From Smithella sp. (lineage in GTDB: Bacteria; Desulfobacterota; Syntrophia; Syntrophales; Smithellaceae), in assembly GCA_007244375.1 (NCBI GenBank), contig SCVW01000017.1, forward strand, positions 1 through 64,000: a stretch of 64,000 nt of DNA. The letters run 5' to 3'. Under the pieces are notes generated by a model. It searched no databases and was not told the DNA's origin. It worked only from the letters and a program-made list of their open reading frames with translations. Position 1 is the first letter of the stretch, and each line of letters begins with the position of its first letter. Shown here piece after piece: positions 16,961 through 25,623 of the stretch. A program made the position numbers and the translations under genes.

Positions 16961-17401
16961 ATGGCTGAAAATTTAGCAAACAAAGACTGGGAGCCGAAAT
17001 TCGCTGCCATCGTCTGCAACTGGTGTACTTACGCGGGAGCCGATTTGGCAGGAATCAGCAGAATTCAGTATCCGCCGAATGTCCGAATCATCCGCGTTCC
17101 CTGCACGGGAAGAATCAATCCTTTTTATATCGTAAAAGCCCTGCAGACCGGAGCTGACGGCGTTCTGGTTTCGGGCTGACACCCGGGTGAATGCCACTAT
17201 ACCTCAGGAAATCTGGTGGCGCGGCGCAAGTTTGCGACGTTAAAAAGTTTCCTGAACTACATCGGCGTGGAAGGTGACAGAACCATATTTACTTGGGTTT
17301 CCGCTTCCGAAGGTGACAGATGGGCGCAGGTCATCAAAGGTGCTACGGAGAAAATAAGGGCGCTGGGACCGGCAAATAAGTTGGTAAAAAAGATTGGCTA
17401 A
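16961..17401 (+). CDS. flxD: FlxD/MvhD-type iron-sulfur subunit, probable selenoprotein (UGA at codon 73)
   Basis: 146 residues if the in-frame TGA at 17177-17179 is read as selenocysteine. The flanking text GVLVSG-U-HPGECHY aligns with GVLVGGCHPGDCHY of the second-cluster paralog (25624), so UGA sits exactly at a conserved cysteine. The frame is open and conserved on both sides and total length matches the 145-aa paralog. MvhD/FlxD proteins hold a [2Fe-2S] cluster and pass electrons from the hydrogenase or NADH module to HdrA; Sec-containing relatives (VhuD) are known in methanogens. ATG follows GAAGGAGA. It lies 35 bases after hdrA and 36 before flxC. The alternative is an inactivating nonsense mutation, less likely given conservation beyond the UGA. 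Confidence 0.88.
17193..17220 (+). other. Candidate SECIS-type hairpin after UGA codon
   Basis: Stem GCCAC / GTGGC with an 18-base loop begins 13 bases after the UGA at 17177. Bacterial SECIS hairpins lie directly downstream of the UGA inside the coding region. The sequence is poorly conserved between genes, so this is a positional candidate only. Confidence 0.3.
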
Positions 17402-17437
17402 ACTTTTGCAATAAAAATAAACGGGGAAACAATAACT

Positions 17438-18448
17438 GTGGAAAACATCGAAACAAAATTGCGGGAAGAAGCGAGCAGGTTACTTCTGGAGAAAAAGGTT
17501 GATGTAATTATCGGTTATGAAAAAGGCACGCTGCCTTTAACGGCAACGCCTTGTTTCATCACAAAACCGGAAGATACTGAAAAATTAGTGTGGAATAATC
17601 TCTGTACGCAGAACCTGGCTAAGTATGTGCATGACCTGATTACTCAGCATAAAAACTCACAAAAAAGAGTCAAACCTGAAGACAAAAAGAAAAAGATCAT
17701 CGGTGTCGTCGCACGCGGCTGCACCACCCGTTCGCTGATTATTCACCTCCAGGAAAGACAGTACGGACGAGATGAAGTTTACATCATCGGTGTTCCCTGT
17801 GACGGCTATATTGACGGTAAGGGCATTAAGGTAGCCGTAGGAGGTGCGGATATCGTTGAAGGATCAATTGACGGCGGCCAAGTTAAGATGCAAACGTCTG
17901 ACGGAGACAAGACGGTTGCCTTCAGGGACGTTCTGGCGGATAACTGCCGTACCTGCCGGTTCAATAATCCGATTATTTCCGATGTCATGATCGGTTCTCC
18001 TGCTCCGGCGATGAATCCCGACGCGGAATATGAAGACGTCAAGGAATTTGAAGGCAAATCCACAGAAGAACGCTGGGCATATTTTACAAAGGAAATGGAT
18101 AAGTGCATACGCTGTTATGCCTGCCGTCAGGCCTGTCCTTCCTGCTACTGTCCAACCTGTTTTGTGGAACAGAGCCAGCCGCAGTGGGTCGGCATCGGTG
18201 AAGATCCGTCCGACACACAGGTATTCCAGTTGATGCGCCTGTACCACATGGTCGGACGTTGTGTCGATTGCGGTTCGTGCATTTCCGTATGCCCGATGGG
18301 CGTGGATCTGCGCAAGTTCCTCAAGAAGATCGACAAGGATTGCTTTGAATTTTTCGGCAACCGCGCCGGTTCCAGCATGGAAGATATGCCGCCGCTGGGC
18401 AAGTATGATGAACATCACGATAAACAAGATTTTATCTTTAACCCATAA
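17438..18448 (+). CDS. flxC: FlxC-type iron-sulfur protein (FrhB/FdhB-like)
   Basis: 336 aa. The N-terminal two thirds resemble the FrhB/FdhB-like domain, with cysteines in VARGCTTRS and DNCRTCRFNNP, and the C-terminal third has two ferredoxin-type clusters, CIRCYACRQACPSCYCPTC and CVDCGSCISVCPMGVD. In Flx-Hdr complexes FlxC links the NADH module to HdrA through FlxD. GTG start at 17438 follows ACGGGGA. The paralog at 26058 is 48 residues shorter, lacking part of the region near residues 80-90 and 150-175. It overlaps nothing and is followed 16 bases later by hdrC. Confidence 0.88.
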   Translation: MENIETKLREEASRLLLEKKVDVIIGYEKGTLPLTATPCFITKPEDTEKLVWNNLCTQNLAKYVHDLITQHKNSQKRVKPEDKKKKIIGVVARGCTTRSLIIHLQERQYGRDEVYIIGVPCDGYIDGKGIKVAVGGADIVEGSIDGGQVKMQTSDGDKTVAFRDVLADNCRTCRFNNPIISDVMIGSPAPAMNPDAEYEDVKEFEGKSTEERWAYFTKEMDKCIRCYACRQACPSCYCPTCFVEQSQPQWVGIGEDPSDTQVFQLMRLYHMVGRCVDCGSCISVCPMGVDLRKFLKKIDKDCFEFFGNRAGSSMEDMPPLGKYDEHHDKQDFIFNP

Positions 18449-18464
18449 TCAGGACGGAGTTTAC

Positions 18465-18992
18465 ATGGAAACTTTTCTGGAAGAAGTAAACAAAAAAATT
18501 AACGGTGTTCCCATTCAGCGCTGCTATCATTGCCGCAAATGCACGGCGGGTTGTCCCATGGCAATGAATATGGAATACAATCCCAACAAAATCATCAAAA
18601 TGATACAAAACGGTCAGCGTGACAAGGTGCTCAACAGTTCAACGATCTGGCTTTGCCTGTCCTGCGAAACCTGTATTACCCGCTGTCCCAATCAGGTCGA
18701 TATTGCGAGGATGATGGATGTTTTGAGGCAGATGGCCATCGAATCCGGCGTTACTGCACGGGAGGCGAATATTCTGAAGTTCCACGAAGCATTCCTCTCC
18801 GGCATGAAATTCGGTGGACGTATCAACGAACCGATGATGATGGTGCAATACAAGCTCAAGTCCGGAGATTTGTTCTCCGACGCGATGCTGGGCCTGAATA
18901 TGTTTATGAAAGGCAAGTTGGCACTTTTATCTCCGCGAACGAAAGACATGAAATCGGTTAGGAATATTTTTGAAAAAACAAAGAACTCGTAA
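18465..18992 (+). CDS. hdrC: Heterodisulfide reductase subunit C
   Basis: 175 aa with two [4Fe-4S] motifs: CYHCRKCTAGCPM near residue 20 and CLSCETCITRCPNQVD near residue 65. HdrC relays electrons from HdrA to the catalytic subunit HdrB. ATG at 18465 was selected because of the upstream AGGACGGAG ribosome site; the longer upstream frame only overlaps flxC. Its C-terminal half is helical and hydrophobic-rich, as usual for the family. A hairpin-rich spacer of 164 bases separates it from hdrB, which is unusual because hdrC and hdrB are normally tightly coupled. Confidence 0.92.
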   Translation: METFLEEVNKKINGVPIQRCYHCRKCTAGCPMAMNMEYNPNKIIKMIQNGQRDKVLNSSTIWLCLSCETCITRCPNQVDIARMMDVLRQMAIESGVTAREANILKFHEAFLSGMKFGGRINEPMMMVQYKLKSGDLFSDAMLGLNMFMKGKLALLSPRTKDMKSVRNIFEKTKNS

Positions 18993-19045
18993 GGAGTAAA
19001 TTTTTTTAGAAGTTTGATATATGCAAAAGGAGGCTCTTAGAAAAA

Positions 19046-19130
19046 GCTTCAGAAGCGAGGCTGAAGCGAAATCCGGAATACACCGGACATGCTTCGCAGG
19101 TGCTTGCCCGGCACATGCCGGGGACTTTTT
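19046..19130 (+). promoter_or_regulatory. Three tandem hairpins between hdrC and hdrB (attenuator-like)
   Basis: Stems GCTTCAG/CTGAAGC (19046-19067), TCCGG/CCGGA (19072-19087) and CCCGGCA/TGCCGGG (19107-19122). The last is followed by GACTTTTT. GCTTC at 19091 could pair with GAAGC of the first stem instead, giving alternative folds. The array may adjust expression of hdrB and the following flx genes. Confidence 0.45.
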
Positions 19131-19156
19131 ATAAAGCCGAATTAAGGAGGATACAC

Positions 19157-20005
19157 TTGAAAGTTTCTTACTATCCGGGTTGCTCGCTGCACGCGACGGG
19201 AAAAGAGTATGACCAGTCGATGAAGGCCATCAGTCGTGCTCTTGACATCGAACTCAAGGAAGTTGATGACTGGTGCTGCTGCGGAGCTTCTTCAGCGCAC
19301 TCGACGAATTTCGATTTATCCATAGCGCTTTCAGCGCGCAACCTCATCGCAGCGGAAAAAGACGCGATGGATGTTATGGTGCCCTGTGCCGCCTGTTTCA
19401 ATCGTTTTAAAACAGCCGAACATCATTTAAAAGCGGACAAAGATCTTAAAGCGAAAATTGAAGGCGTAGTTGGAGCAAAATATCAGGGTGGCATTGCGAT
19501 TCGCAATCCCATTGACATTATTTACAACGATATCGGCATTGACTCACTGGCCAAGAAGGTTGTGAAACCGCTGACGGGACTAAAGCCTGTTTCGTATTAT
19601 GGCTGTCTACTGCTCAGACCGCCCGAGGTTTGTCAGTTTGAGAATTATGAAAATCCGTTTATGCTGGATAAGATGATGAAAGTCATCGGTGCCGACGTTA
19701 GAAACTGGTCGTACAAGACCGACTGCTGCGGCGGTTCGCTGGCGATCAGCAAAACGGCCATTGTGGTAAATATGTGCGATAAGTTAATGCGTGCCGCCCG
19801 TGAAGCCGACGCCAATTGCGTGGTGACAGCGTGTCCGTTGTGTATGTGCAATCTGGATATGCGGCCCAGCGAAGGTTTGAAGTTGCCCATTTTTTATTTT
19901 TCAGAATTAATATCGCTGGCGATGGATCTTCCCGGTTCCAAGGATACATTTAAATCGCATATTTTTGATCCCCAGCCGCTATTGAAGCAATTGGGATTGG
20001 TTTGA
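19157..20005 (+). CDS. hdrB: Heterodisulfide reductase subunit B
   Basis: 282 aa with two CCG-type cysteine-rich domains that bind the noncubane [4Fe-4S] clusters reducing disulfides: first set in DWCCCGASS and PCAACFNR, second in YYGCLLLRPP, TDCCGGS and ACPLCMCN. TTG at 19157 is taken as start because it follows AAGGAGG by 6 bases and gives the family-typical start KVSYYPGCSLHATGKEYD; upstream in-frame sequence is hairpin spacer. It should be the catalytic subunit of this Hdr, acting on a thiol/disulfide partner. In sulfate reducers that partner is DsrC, but none is encoded here. Confidence 0.92.
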   Translation: MKVSYYPGCSLHATGKEYDQSMKAISRALDIELKEVDDWCCCGASSAHSTNFDLSIALSARNLIAAEKDAMDVMVPCAACFNRFKTAEHHLKADKDLKAKIEGVVGAKYQGGIAIRNPIDIIYNDIGIDSLAKKVVKPLTGLKPVSYYGCLLLRPPEVCQFENYENPFMLDKMMKVIGADVRNWSYKTDCCGGSLAISKTAIVVNMCDKLMRAAREADANCVVTACPLCMCNLDMRPSEGLKLPIFYFSELISLAMDLPGSKDTFKSHIFDPQPLLKQLGLV

Positions 20006-20055
20006 TTAATTTTGTGCATGTTTTGTAAACAAACAGTTGGAGAAAATTCTTAATT

Positions 20056-21078
20056 ATGGAAAAACGTTTAATAAAAAAAGATGCGCTGGCGGGTATTGCC
20101 AAAAAGATGGCCGAAAAGCTCCATGTCTGGGCGCCGGTTAAAAAGGAGGACAACGTTCTTTTTGCGCCACTTAAGAAAGATAATGAACCCTTTTTCGCTT
20201 ACTTGAATTCCAAAAATGCACCTAAAAATGTTTTCTTCCCACATACGGAAACCATGATGAAATATACCCGTACTCCCAATGGGATGGTTTTTTCATCTGA
20301 AGAAAACAAAGCTGATGAAGCGGTCTTGTTCGGAGTTCGTCCCTGTGACGCCCATAGCTTCGTCCTGCTGGACAAGCTTTTTGATCAGGAAAAATACAAA
20401 GATAGTTATTACATCTCTAAAAGACAGAACACGACAGTCATTTCACTGGCCTGCGTAAAACCGCCATATTCCAGCTGTTTTTGTACATCGGTTGACGGAG
20501 AGCCTGTTTCTGCCGATGGTGCGGATATTTTGCTGACCGATATCGGTTCCGATTATTTGGTTGAGTTCATTACTTCCAAAGGAGAAAAACTGGCCTCTTA
20601 TTTCGGCGAGACCAAAGCGGATACCGTTGCCGAAACCAAGAAAAATGAAATCGCGGTGAAAGCCAAAGATGCAATCAAATCCAAAATACCGGCTCATGAA
20701 ATCAAGCCGATTCTGGATAAGAATTTCGACAATCCCTTCTGGAACACAATTCACGGCAAATGCCTGGCCTGCGGAACCTGCACGTATATGTGCCCCACCT
20801 GTCATTGCTTTGATATCAGCGATGAAGTAAAAGGTAGTGACGGGGTCCGTATCCGATCATGGGATTCCTGCATGTTTCCGCTGTTTACCAAGGAAACATC
20901 CGGACATAACCCACGCTCTTCCCAGAAGGAAAGATGGCGTCAGCGCACTATGCATAAGTTCAAGTATTACGTGGACATGTTCAATGCCATTGCCTGTGTC
21001 GGTTGCGGCCGTTGTGTCATGTCTTGTCCCGTGAATATTGATATAAGAAAAATTGTTGAAGATATTTCAAAATTATAA
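20056..21078 (+). CDS. flxB: FlxB-type iron-sulfur protein (sulfite reductase subunit A-like)
   Basis: 340 aa. The N-terminal 220 residues resemble the anaerobic sulfite reductase AsrA-type domain, including FFPHTETM and FGVRPCDAHS, and the C-terminus has two ferredoxin-type motifs, CLACGTCTYMCPTCHC and CVGCGRCVMSCPVNID. In Flx complexes it carries electrons from the flavin NADH dehydrogenase FlxA to the other iron-sulfur subunits. The AGTTGGAGA ribosome site lies upstream of the ATG. It is 50 bases after hdrB and 14 before flxA. Its paralog at 26931 has the same length and layout. Confidence 0.9.
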   Translation: MEKRLIKKDALAGIAKKMAEKLHVWAPVKKEDNVLFAPLKKDNEPFFAYLNSKNAPKNVFFPHTETMMKYTRTPNGMVFSSEENKADEAVLFGVRPCDAHSFVLLDKLFDQEKYKDSYYISKRQNTTVISLACVKPPYSSCFCTSVDGEPVSADGADILLTDIGSDYLVEFITSKGEKLASYFGETKADTVAETKKNEIAVKAKDAIKSKIPAHEIKPILDKNFDNPFWNTIHGKCLACGTCTYMCPTCHCFDISDEVKGSDGVRIRSWDSCMFPLFTKETSGHNPRSSQKERWRQRTMHKFKYYVDMFNAIACVGCGRCVMSCPVNIDIRKIVEDISKL

Positions 21079-21092
21079 TTAGGGAGTTAGTA

Positions 21093-21932
21093 ATGCAAAA
21101 CCCGTATATACCTTATCCTGTTGTGGTGGATAAAATCATTACTGAAGTCGATACCAAAGACATCAAAACATTCCGTTTTAAATTCGTTAATCCGGAAGAT
21201 GAGCAGAAATATGCCTACATACCGGGCCAGTTTGGCGAACTTTCCATTTATGGTAAAGGTGAGTCACCAATTGGTATTGCGTCATCTCCGACACAAAAAG
21301 GTTATGTAGAGTTCACGGTTCAAAAGGCCGGGGTGGTTACTACGGCACTTCATGAAATGGAAGAAGGTACCGTCATGGGCATTCGCGGGCCGCTTGGTAA
21401 TTCGTGGCCGCTTGATTTTCTTGCCGGAAAAAATATTGTCATCGTTGGCGGCGGTTTCGCTTTTACCACCTTGCGTTCCCTGATAAATTACATGATTTTT
21501 GAAGATAACCGCAAACGTTTCGGTAACATAACGATTATTTACGGTGCTAGAACTCCCGGTCTGCTCCTTTACAAGGATGAATTAGCCGAATGGGGCAAAA
21601 GAACCGATTTAAACTTGAACGTCACTGTTGATAAAGGTGATGCTAACTGGAAGGGAAGAGAGGGGTTTGTTCCCACTGTCTGTAAAGAAGTCGCTCCCAG
21701 TAAGGAGAACGCCGTAGCAGTTATTTGTGGACCTCCAATTATGATTCGCTTTACTTTGCCGGTATTTTTTGATTTGGGATTTTCCAAAGAAAACATTCTT
21801 ACTTCTCTTGAGATGAGGATGAAATGCGGAATCGGTAAATGCGGTCGCTGCAACGTAGGCAGTAAATATGTCTGCAAAGACGGTCCGGTATTTTCACTGG
21901 CGGAATTGGATAAACTGACACCGGAATATTAA
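21093..21932 (+). CDS. flxA: FlxA-type FAD/NAD-binding oxidoreductase
   Basis: 279 aa of the ferredoxin-NADP reductase / dihydroorotate dehydrogenase electron-transfer type. FAD-binding barrel has PGQFGELSIYGKGESPIGI, the nucleotide domain has IVGGGFAFTTLRSL, and the C-terminal [2Fe-2S] motif is CGIGKCGRCNVGSKYVC. It is the probable NADH entry point of the first Flx-Hdr complex. ATG follows TTAGGGAG. It is the last gene of the first cluster, with a 184-base gap before the hdrD-like gene that opens the second. The paralog at 28003 has a short insertion (TIQSGL) in the barrel. Confidence 0.92.
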   Translation: MQNPYIPYPVVVDKIITEVDTKDIKTFRFKFVNPEDEQKYAYIPGQFGELSIYGKGESPIGIASSPTQKGYVEFTVQKAGVVTTALHEMEEGTVMGIRGPLGNSWPLDFLAGKNIVIVGGGFAFTTLRSLINYMIFEDNRKRFGNITIIYGARTPGLLLYKDELAEWGKRTDLNLNVTVDKGDANWKGREGFVPTVCKEVAPSKENAVAVICGPPIMIRFTLPVFFDLGFSKENILTSLEMRMKCGIGKCGRCNVGSKYVCKDGPVFSLAELDKLTPEY

Positions 21933-22116
21933 AAATATCCCCCGAGTCTTTTAAAATAATTTTTTAGGTAGCTTCTGGTATCCCTTATTTTTAAGACTTT
22001 CGAATTGCTATCCAGTAATGCTTTTGTCGGTTTTGAATTTGCAATTTCTTTTTATTAGCAAATCCAGAGGAAAATGGTCCTTGATTTATTGATTCATAAA
22101 TGACAGGAGATGTTGA

Positions 22117-23313
22117 ATGTCGCAAACAGTTATACCATATCTGGAAATGTCTCAGGCAATTGTGGATGCCGGCGGTGAGGCGCTGAAAAAATGTTACCAG
22201 TGCGGAACCTGCACAGGAACATGCCCCTGGACACCGATAACACATTTTAATATCCGTAAACTTATACGATTCGGACAGCTGGGGATAGATGGCATTGAAG
22301 AATATATGTGGGGATGTTCAACATGCAAGTTCTGCGTTGATCGTTGTCCACGCGGTGTCGAACTTATAGATGTCGTAACTGCTATCCGCAATGTTTACAG
22401 CGGTGGAGGAATGCTGCCGCAGAGTCTGCGGGCTTTTGTCGGTTCCCTTTCCGCACGCGGCAATCCCTGGTCGGGCGATCAGGACAAACGTAACGACTGG
22501 GCCAAGGACAAGTATCCTGTTTATACCAAAGACATGGATTATCTCTTCTTCACTTGCTGCACAGTGTGCTATGACCCCCGTAATATTAAGTTGGCCAAGG
22601 CGACCGCGGAAGTATTGAATTTAGCCGGCTTAAACTGGGGGATTCCATCGGTAGATGTCAATTGCTGCGGGGAGAGTGTAAGGAAAGTCGGCGATCTGGA
22701 ACTTTTTGAACGGCTCAAACAAAACAATCTGAATTATTTCAAAACCAATAATGTTGATAAAATTGTCACCGTGTCGCCTCATTGTCTGGCTACTTTTAAG
22801 AAAGAATATGGTGAAGACTATGATGTTATGCACTTAAGCCAACTAATTGCACGGCTGATAAAAGAAGGTAAACTGACGCCGAAAAAGGATTTTGGCGGCC
22901 TTAAAGTGACCTATCATGATCCTTGTTACCTGGGCAGGCACAGTGGTGTTTATGACGCACCCCGCGATATTCTCAAAGCCATTCCCGGTATTGATTTTGT
23001 GGAAATGGGCAGAAACCGCGAACAGAGCATGTGCTGCGGCGGGGGCGGCGGCGGATTATGGATGGAAAAACTCAAGGGTGAACGCCTGAGCGACCTGAGA
23101 ATTGAGGAAGCAATGGCGACCGGTGCAACTGTTTTGGCAACATCATGTCCTTATTGTATCACCATGTTTGAAGACAGCAGCCGGACGCTCAATGTTGATG
23201 AACAGATCAAAATAAAAGACGTGACGGAACTCTTTCTGGAGAGTCTGGGTGTCAATATGGATGAGTTAATGGCGGGCACTTCCGACCTTAACTTCACCTG
23301 TAAAGCTGATTGA
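22117..23313 (+). CDS. HdrD-like fused HdrC-HdrB protein
   Basis: 398 aa. The first 100 residues contain two [4Fe-4S] motifs as in HdrC (CYQCGTCTGTCPW, CSTCKFCVDRCPRG); the rest has two CCG-type units as in HdrB (FTCCTVC with VNCCGES and SPHC; HDPCYLGRH with MCCGGGGGGLW and SCPYC). The fusion therefore replaces separate hdrC and hdrB and should be the disulfide-reducing or related catalytic subunit of the second cluster. ATG follows ACAGGAG. It lies about 200 bases before the second hdrA, with a perfect hairpin between. HdrD is the membrane-associated form in methanogens; no membrane partner is encoded here. Confidence 0.9.
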   Translation: MSQTVIPYLEMSQAIVDAGGEALKKCYQCGTCTGTCPWTPITHFNIRKLIRFGQLGIDGIEEYMWGCSTCKFCVDRCPRGVELIDVVTAIRNVYSGGGMLPQSLRAFVGSLSARGNPWSGDQDKRNDWAKDKYPVYTKDMDYLFFTCCTVCYDPRNIKLAKATAEVLNLAGLNWGIPSVDVNCCGESVRKVGDLELFERLKQNNLNYFKTNNVDKIVTVSPHCLATFKKEYGEDYDVMHLSQLIARLIKEGKLTPKKDFGGLKVTYHDPCYLGRHSGVYDAPRDILKAIPGIDFVEMGRNREQSMCCGGGGGGLWMEKLKGERLSDLRIEEAMATGATVLATSCPYCITMFEDSSRTLNVDEQIKIKDVTELFLESLGVNMDELMAGTSDLNFTCKAD

Positions 23314-23395
23314 AAAAGTTTGGGGAGTAAAAAGGAAACTTTTGAAGAAAATATTTCCTTGTCATATTGGCGAAGGCCGGTAAAAAATGTGATAG

Positions 23396-23416
23396 AGCGC
23401 GATCCCCGATCGCGCT
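23396..23416. repeat. Perfect hairpin between hdrD-like and hdrA
   Basis: Stem AGCGCGATC / GATCGCGCT (9 bp) with a CCC loop in the 204-base spacer. No T tract follows. It may stabilise or process the mRNA, or be an operator. Confidence 0.5.
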
Positions 23417-23517
23417 GCAATTCATACTGTTCGGGGAGCAGTCCCTACTAGATGCTGCCGGAGTAAAACCGCGCATGCAGGGTCGGTATGACGGAAGAAG
23501 TATAGTTAGGAGAGTCT

Positions 23518-25467
23518 ATGAGCAGAATCGGTGTTTTTGTTTGCCACTGCGGTTTAAATATAGCCAAAACAATTCGAGTGAGTGAACTGGCGCAGTTTGC
23601 GTCTACTTTGCCTGATGTTGTGGTTGCCAAAGATTACAAATTCATGTGTTCCACGCCCGGGCAGGAAATGATTGCCAGCGACATTAAAGAGCATAAGCTG
23701 GATCGTATTATCGTAGCGGCCTGTTCTCCTCTGATGCATGAACAGACTTTCCGCAAAGTCATTGAAAACGCCGGTCTTAATAAATATTTGGTAACCATTG
23801 TCAATATACGGGAGCAGGTTTCCTGGGTAACGCACGATGTTGAAGAAGGAACGTCCAAAGCCAAAGCTCTGCTCAATGGCGCGGTTTACCGCGCGCGGTT
23901 ACTTGCGCCGCTGACATCACGTTTCATTGACGTCAGTCCCGATGTGATGGTTATCGGCGGCGGTATCGCCGGAATTCAGGCTGCGCTGGAGTTGGCCAAT
24001 ACCGGTAAAAAAGTATATCTGGTGGAAAAGAATTCAACTATCGGCGGACATATGGCGCAGTTTGATAAAACGTTTCCCACGCTCGATTGCTCCGCCTGTA
24101 TTCTTACTCCCAAAATGGATGCTGTTCTGCAGCACAAAAACATAACCATGATGACCTATTGCGAAGTAACCGAGGTTAAAGGCTATGTCGGCAATTTCGA
24201 CATTACCGTCAAACAGAAGGCGCGTTATGTCGATCACGATAAATGCAACGCCTGTCTGGCATGCACGGAAAAGTGTCCAGGTAAGGGAGTTTCCGAGTGG
24301 GATGAAGGTCTGGTGAAAAGAAAAGCCATTTACATTCCTTTTCCACAGGCCGTACCGCAGAAACCGGTTATCGACAGAGATGCCTGTACCTTTTTTATTA
24401 AGGGAAAATGCCGCCTGTGCGAAAAGGTTTGCGAACAAAAAGCCATTGATTTCGAGCAGCAGGATACCTTCTCGACCGTGAAAGTCGGTGCAGTAATCGT
24501 TGCCACCGGCTATGATTTGATGAATACAAAACCGCTTGTACAGTATGGTTATGGCAAATATCCGGGTGTTTACAGCGCTCTGGAAGTGGAAAGGTTGTTT
24601 AATTCTGCCGGACCAACAAGCGGCAAAGTGACACTGCGCGACGGCAAGGAACCTCAGGCCATCGCCATCCTGCACTGTATCGGCAGCCGCGACAAAAACA
24701 ATTATGAGCACTGCAGCCGGGTGTGCTGTATGTATTCGCTTAAGTTTGCCCATCTTTTCAAGGAAAAGACATCAGCGGATGTTTACCAGTTCTATATTGA
24801 TATGCGGGCACCCGGAAAAGGATATGAGGAATTTTATAACCGTATCATTGAAGAAGATGTGAAATTTATTCGCGGCAAAGGCGCGCGCGTGGCCGAAAGC
24901 GCCGATGAGCCGGGACGTATGATTGTGGAAGCGGAAGATACGATTACCGGTAAGTTTATTAAGCTACCGGTGGATATGGTCGTACTATCGCCGGCAATGA
25001 TTCCGCGATCTGATTCAAAAGACATCGCCAGACTATTTAATTTGAGCACAGACAAGTATGGCTTTTTTATGGAGCGACATCCGAAACTGGCACCGCTTTC
25101 TACCATGTCTGAAGGAATATTTATTGCCGGAGTCTGCCAAAGTCCGAAGGACATTCCCGATACCGTAGCGCAAGCCAACGGTGCGGCGGCGGAAGCTTTG
25201 ACAATCGTTGTGAAAGACAAAATGGAACTGGAGGCAACCACGGCAATGGTCAATCCGGCATCGTGTTGCGCCTGTCAGAACTGCATACGTGTCTGTCCTT
25301 ACGGTGCGCCGTTCTTTAACGAGCAGAAAGGCGTTTCGGAAATCAACGAAGCATTGTGCAAGGGTTGTGGACTTTGTGCGTCGGTCTGTCCGGCTTCGGC
25401 AATCATCGCGCGGCACTTCACTAACGACCAAGTTCTGGCTGAGATTGAAGGCCTAATGGAATTTTAG
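23518..25467 (+). CDS. hdrA: Heterodisulfide reductase subunit A, standard form
   Basis: 649 aa, the usual HdrA size. It begins with the VCHCGLNIAKTI cysteine region, then the FAD site VIGGGIAGIQAALELA, the TLDCSACILTPKMD motif, an inserted cluster CNACLACTEKCPG, cysteines in FIKGKCRLCEKVC, and two C-terminal ferredoxin motifs CCACQNCIRVCPYG and CKGCGLCASVCPAS. HdrA holds the bifurcating flavin and distributes electrons to ferredoxin and HdrBC/HdrD. ATG follows TTAGGAGAG. This canonical copy contrasts with the fused 1477-aa version in the first cluster. A palindromic repeat separates it from flxD. Confidence 0.95.
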   Translation: MSRIGVFVCHCGLNIAKTIRVSELAQFASTLPDVVVAKDYKFMCSTPGQEMIASDIKEHKLDRIIVAACSPLMHEQTFRKVIENAGLNKYLVTIVNIREQVSWVTHDVEEGTSKAKALLNGAVYRARLLAPLTSRFIDVSPDVMVIGGGIAGIQAALELANTGKKVYLVEKNSTIGGHMAQFDKTFPTLDCSACILTPKMDAVLQHKNITMMTYCEVTEVKGYVGNFDITVKQKARYVDHDKCNACLACTEKCPGKGVSEWDEGLVKRKAIYIPFPQAVPQKPVIDRDACTFFIKGKCRLCEKVCEQKAIDFEQQDTFSTVKVGAVIVATGYDLMNTKPLVQYGYGKYPGVYSALEVERLFNSAGPTSGKVTLRDGKEPQAIAILHCIGSRDKNNYEHCSRVCCMYSLKFAHLFKEKTSADVYQFYIDMRAPGKGYEEFYNRIIEEDVKFIRGKGARVAESADEPGRMIVEAEDTITGKFIKLPVDMVVLSPAMIPRSDSKDIARLFNLSTDKYGFFMERHPKLAPLSTMSEGIFIAGVCQSPKDIPDTVAQANGAAAEALTIVVKDKMELEATTAMVNPASCCACQNCIRVCPYGAPFFNEQKGVSEINEALCKGCGLCASVCPASAIIARHFTNDQVLAEIEGLMEF

Positions 25468-25470
25468 TTA

Positions 25471-25592
25471 TGGCATCATTAAAAGTCCATATACTGCGTT
25501 GCACTTCATTTCGCGTCGCTGCGACCTACGAAAAAGTAGGCCTCACTCCGCGAAACTCGTGCGCCTTGTCTCTGGAACTTTTTCTGACGCCA
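25471..25592. repeat. Dispersed palindromic repeat, copy 2
   Basis: Same family as 6494-6615: the core GCGTCGCTGCGACCTACG and the CCTAC-gaaaaa-GTAGG hairpin through GCCTCACTCCGCG are identical, while the ends differ but are again inverted (TGGCATCATTAAAAGT and its imperfect complement at 25574-25592). It lies inside the second Flx-Hdr cluster, 4 bases after hdrA and 31 before flxD. Confidence 0.8.
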
Positions 25593-25623
25593 TAAATGAT
25601 TTGCTAGAAAGGAAATTATTTAC

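Noticed and set aside
16961-17179. Truncated 72-aa FlxD followed by a separate short gene from 17216
   Set aside because: The similarity to the paralog at 25624 is continuous across the TGA with no frame change, and the TGA aligns to a functional cysteine. One Sec-containing gene explains the data better than two genes or a pseudogene.
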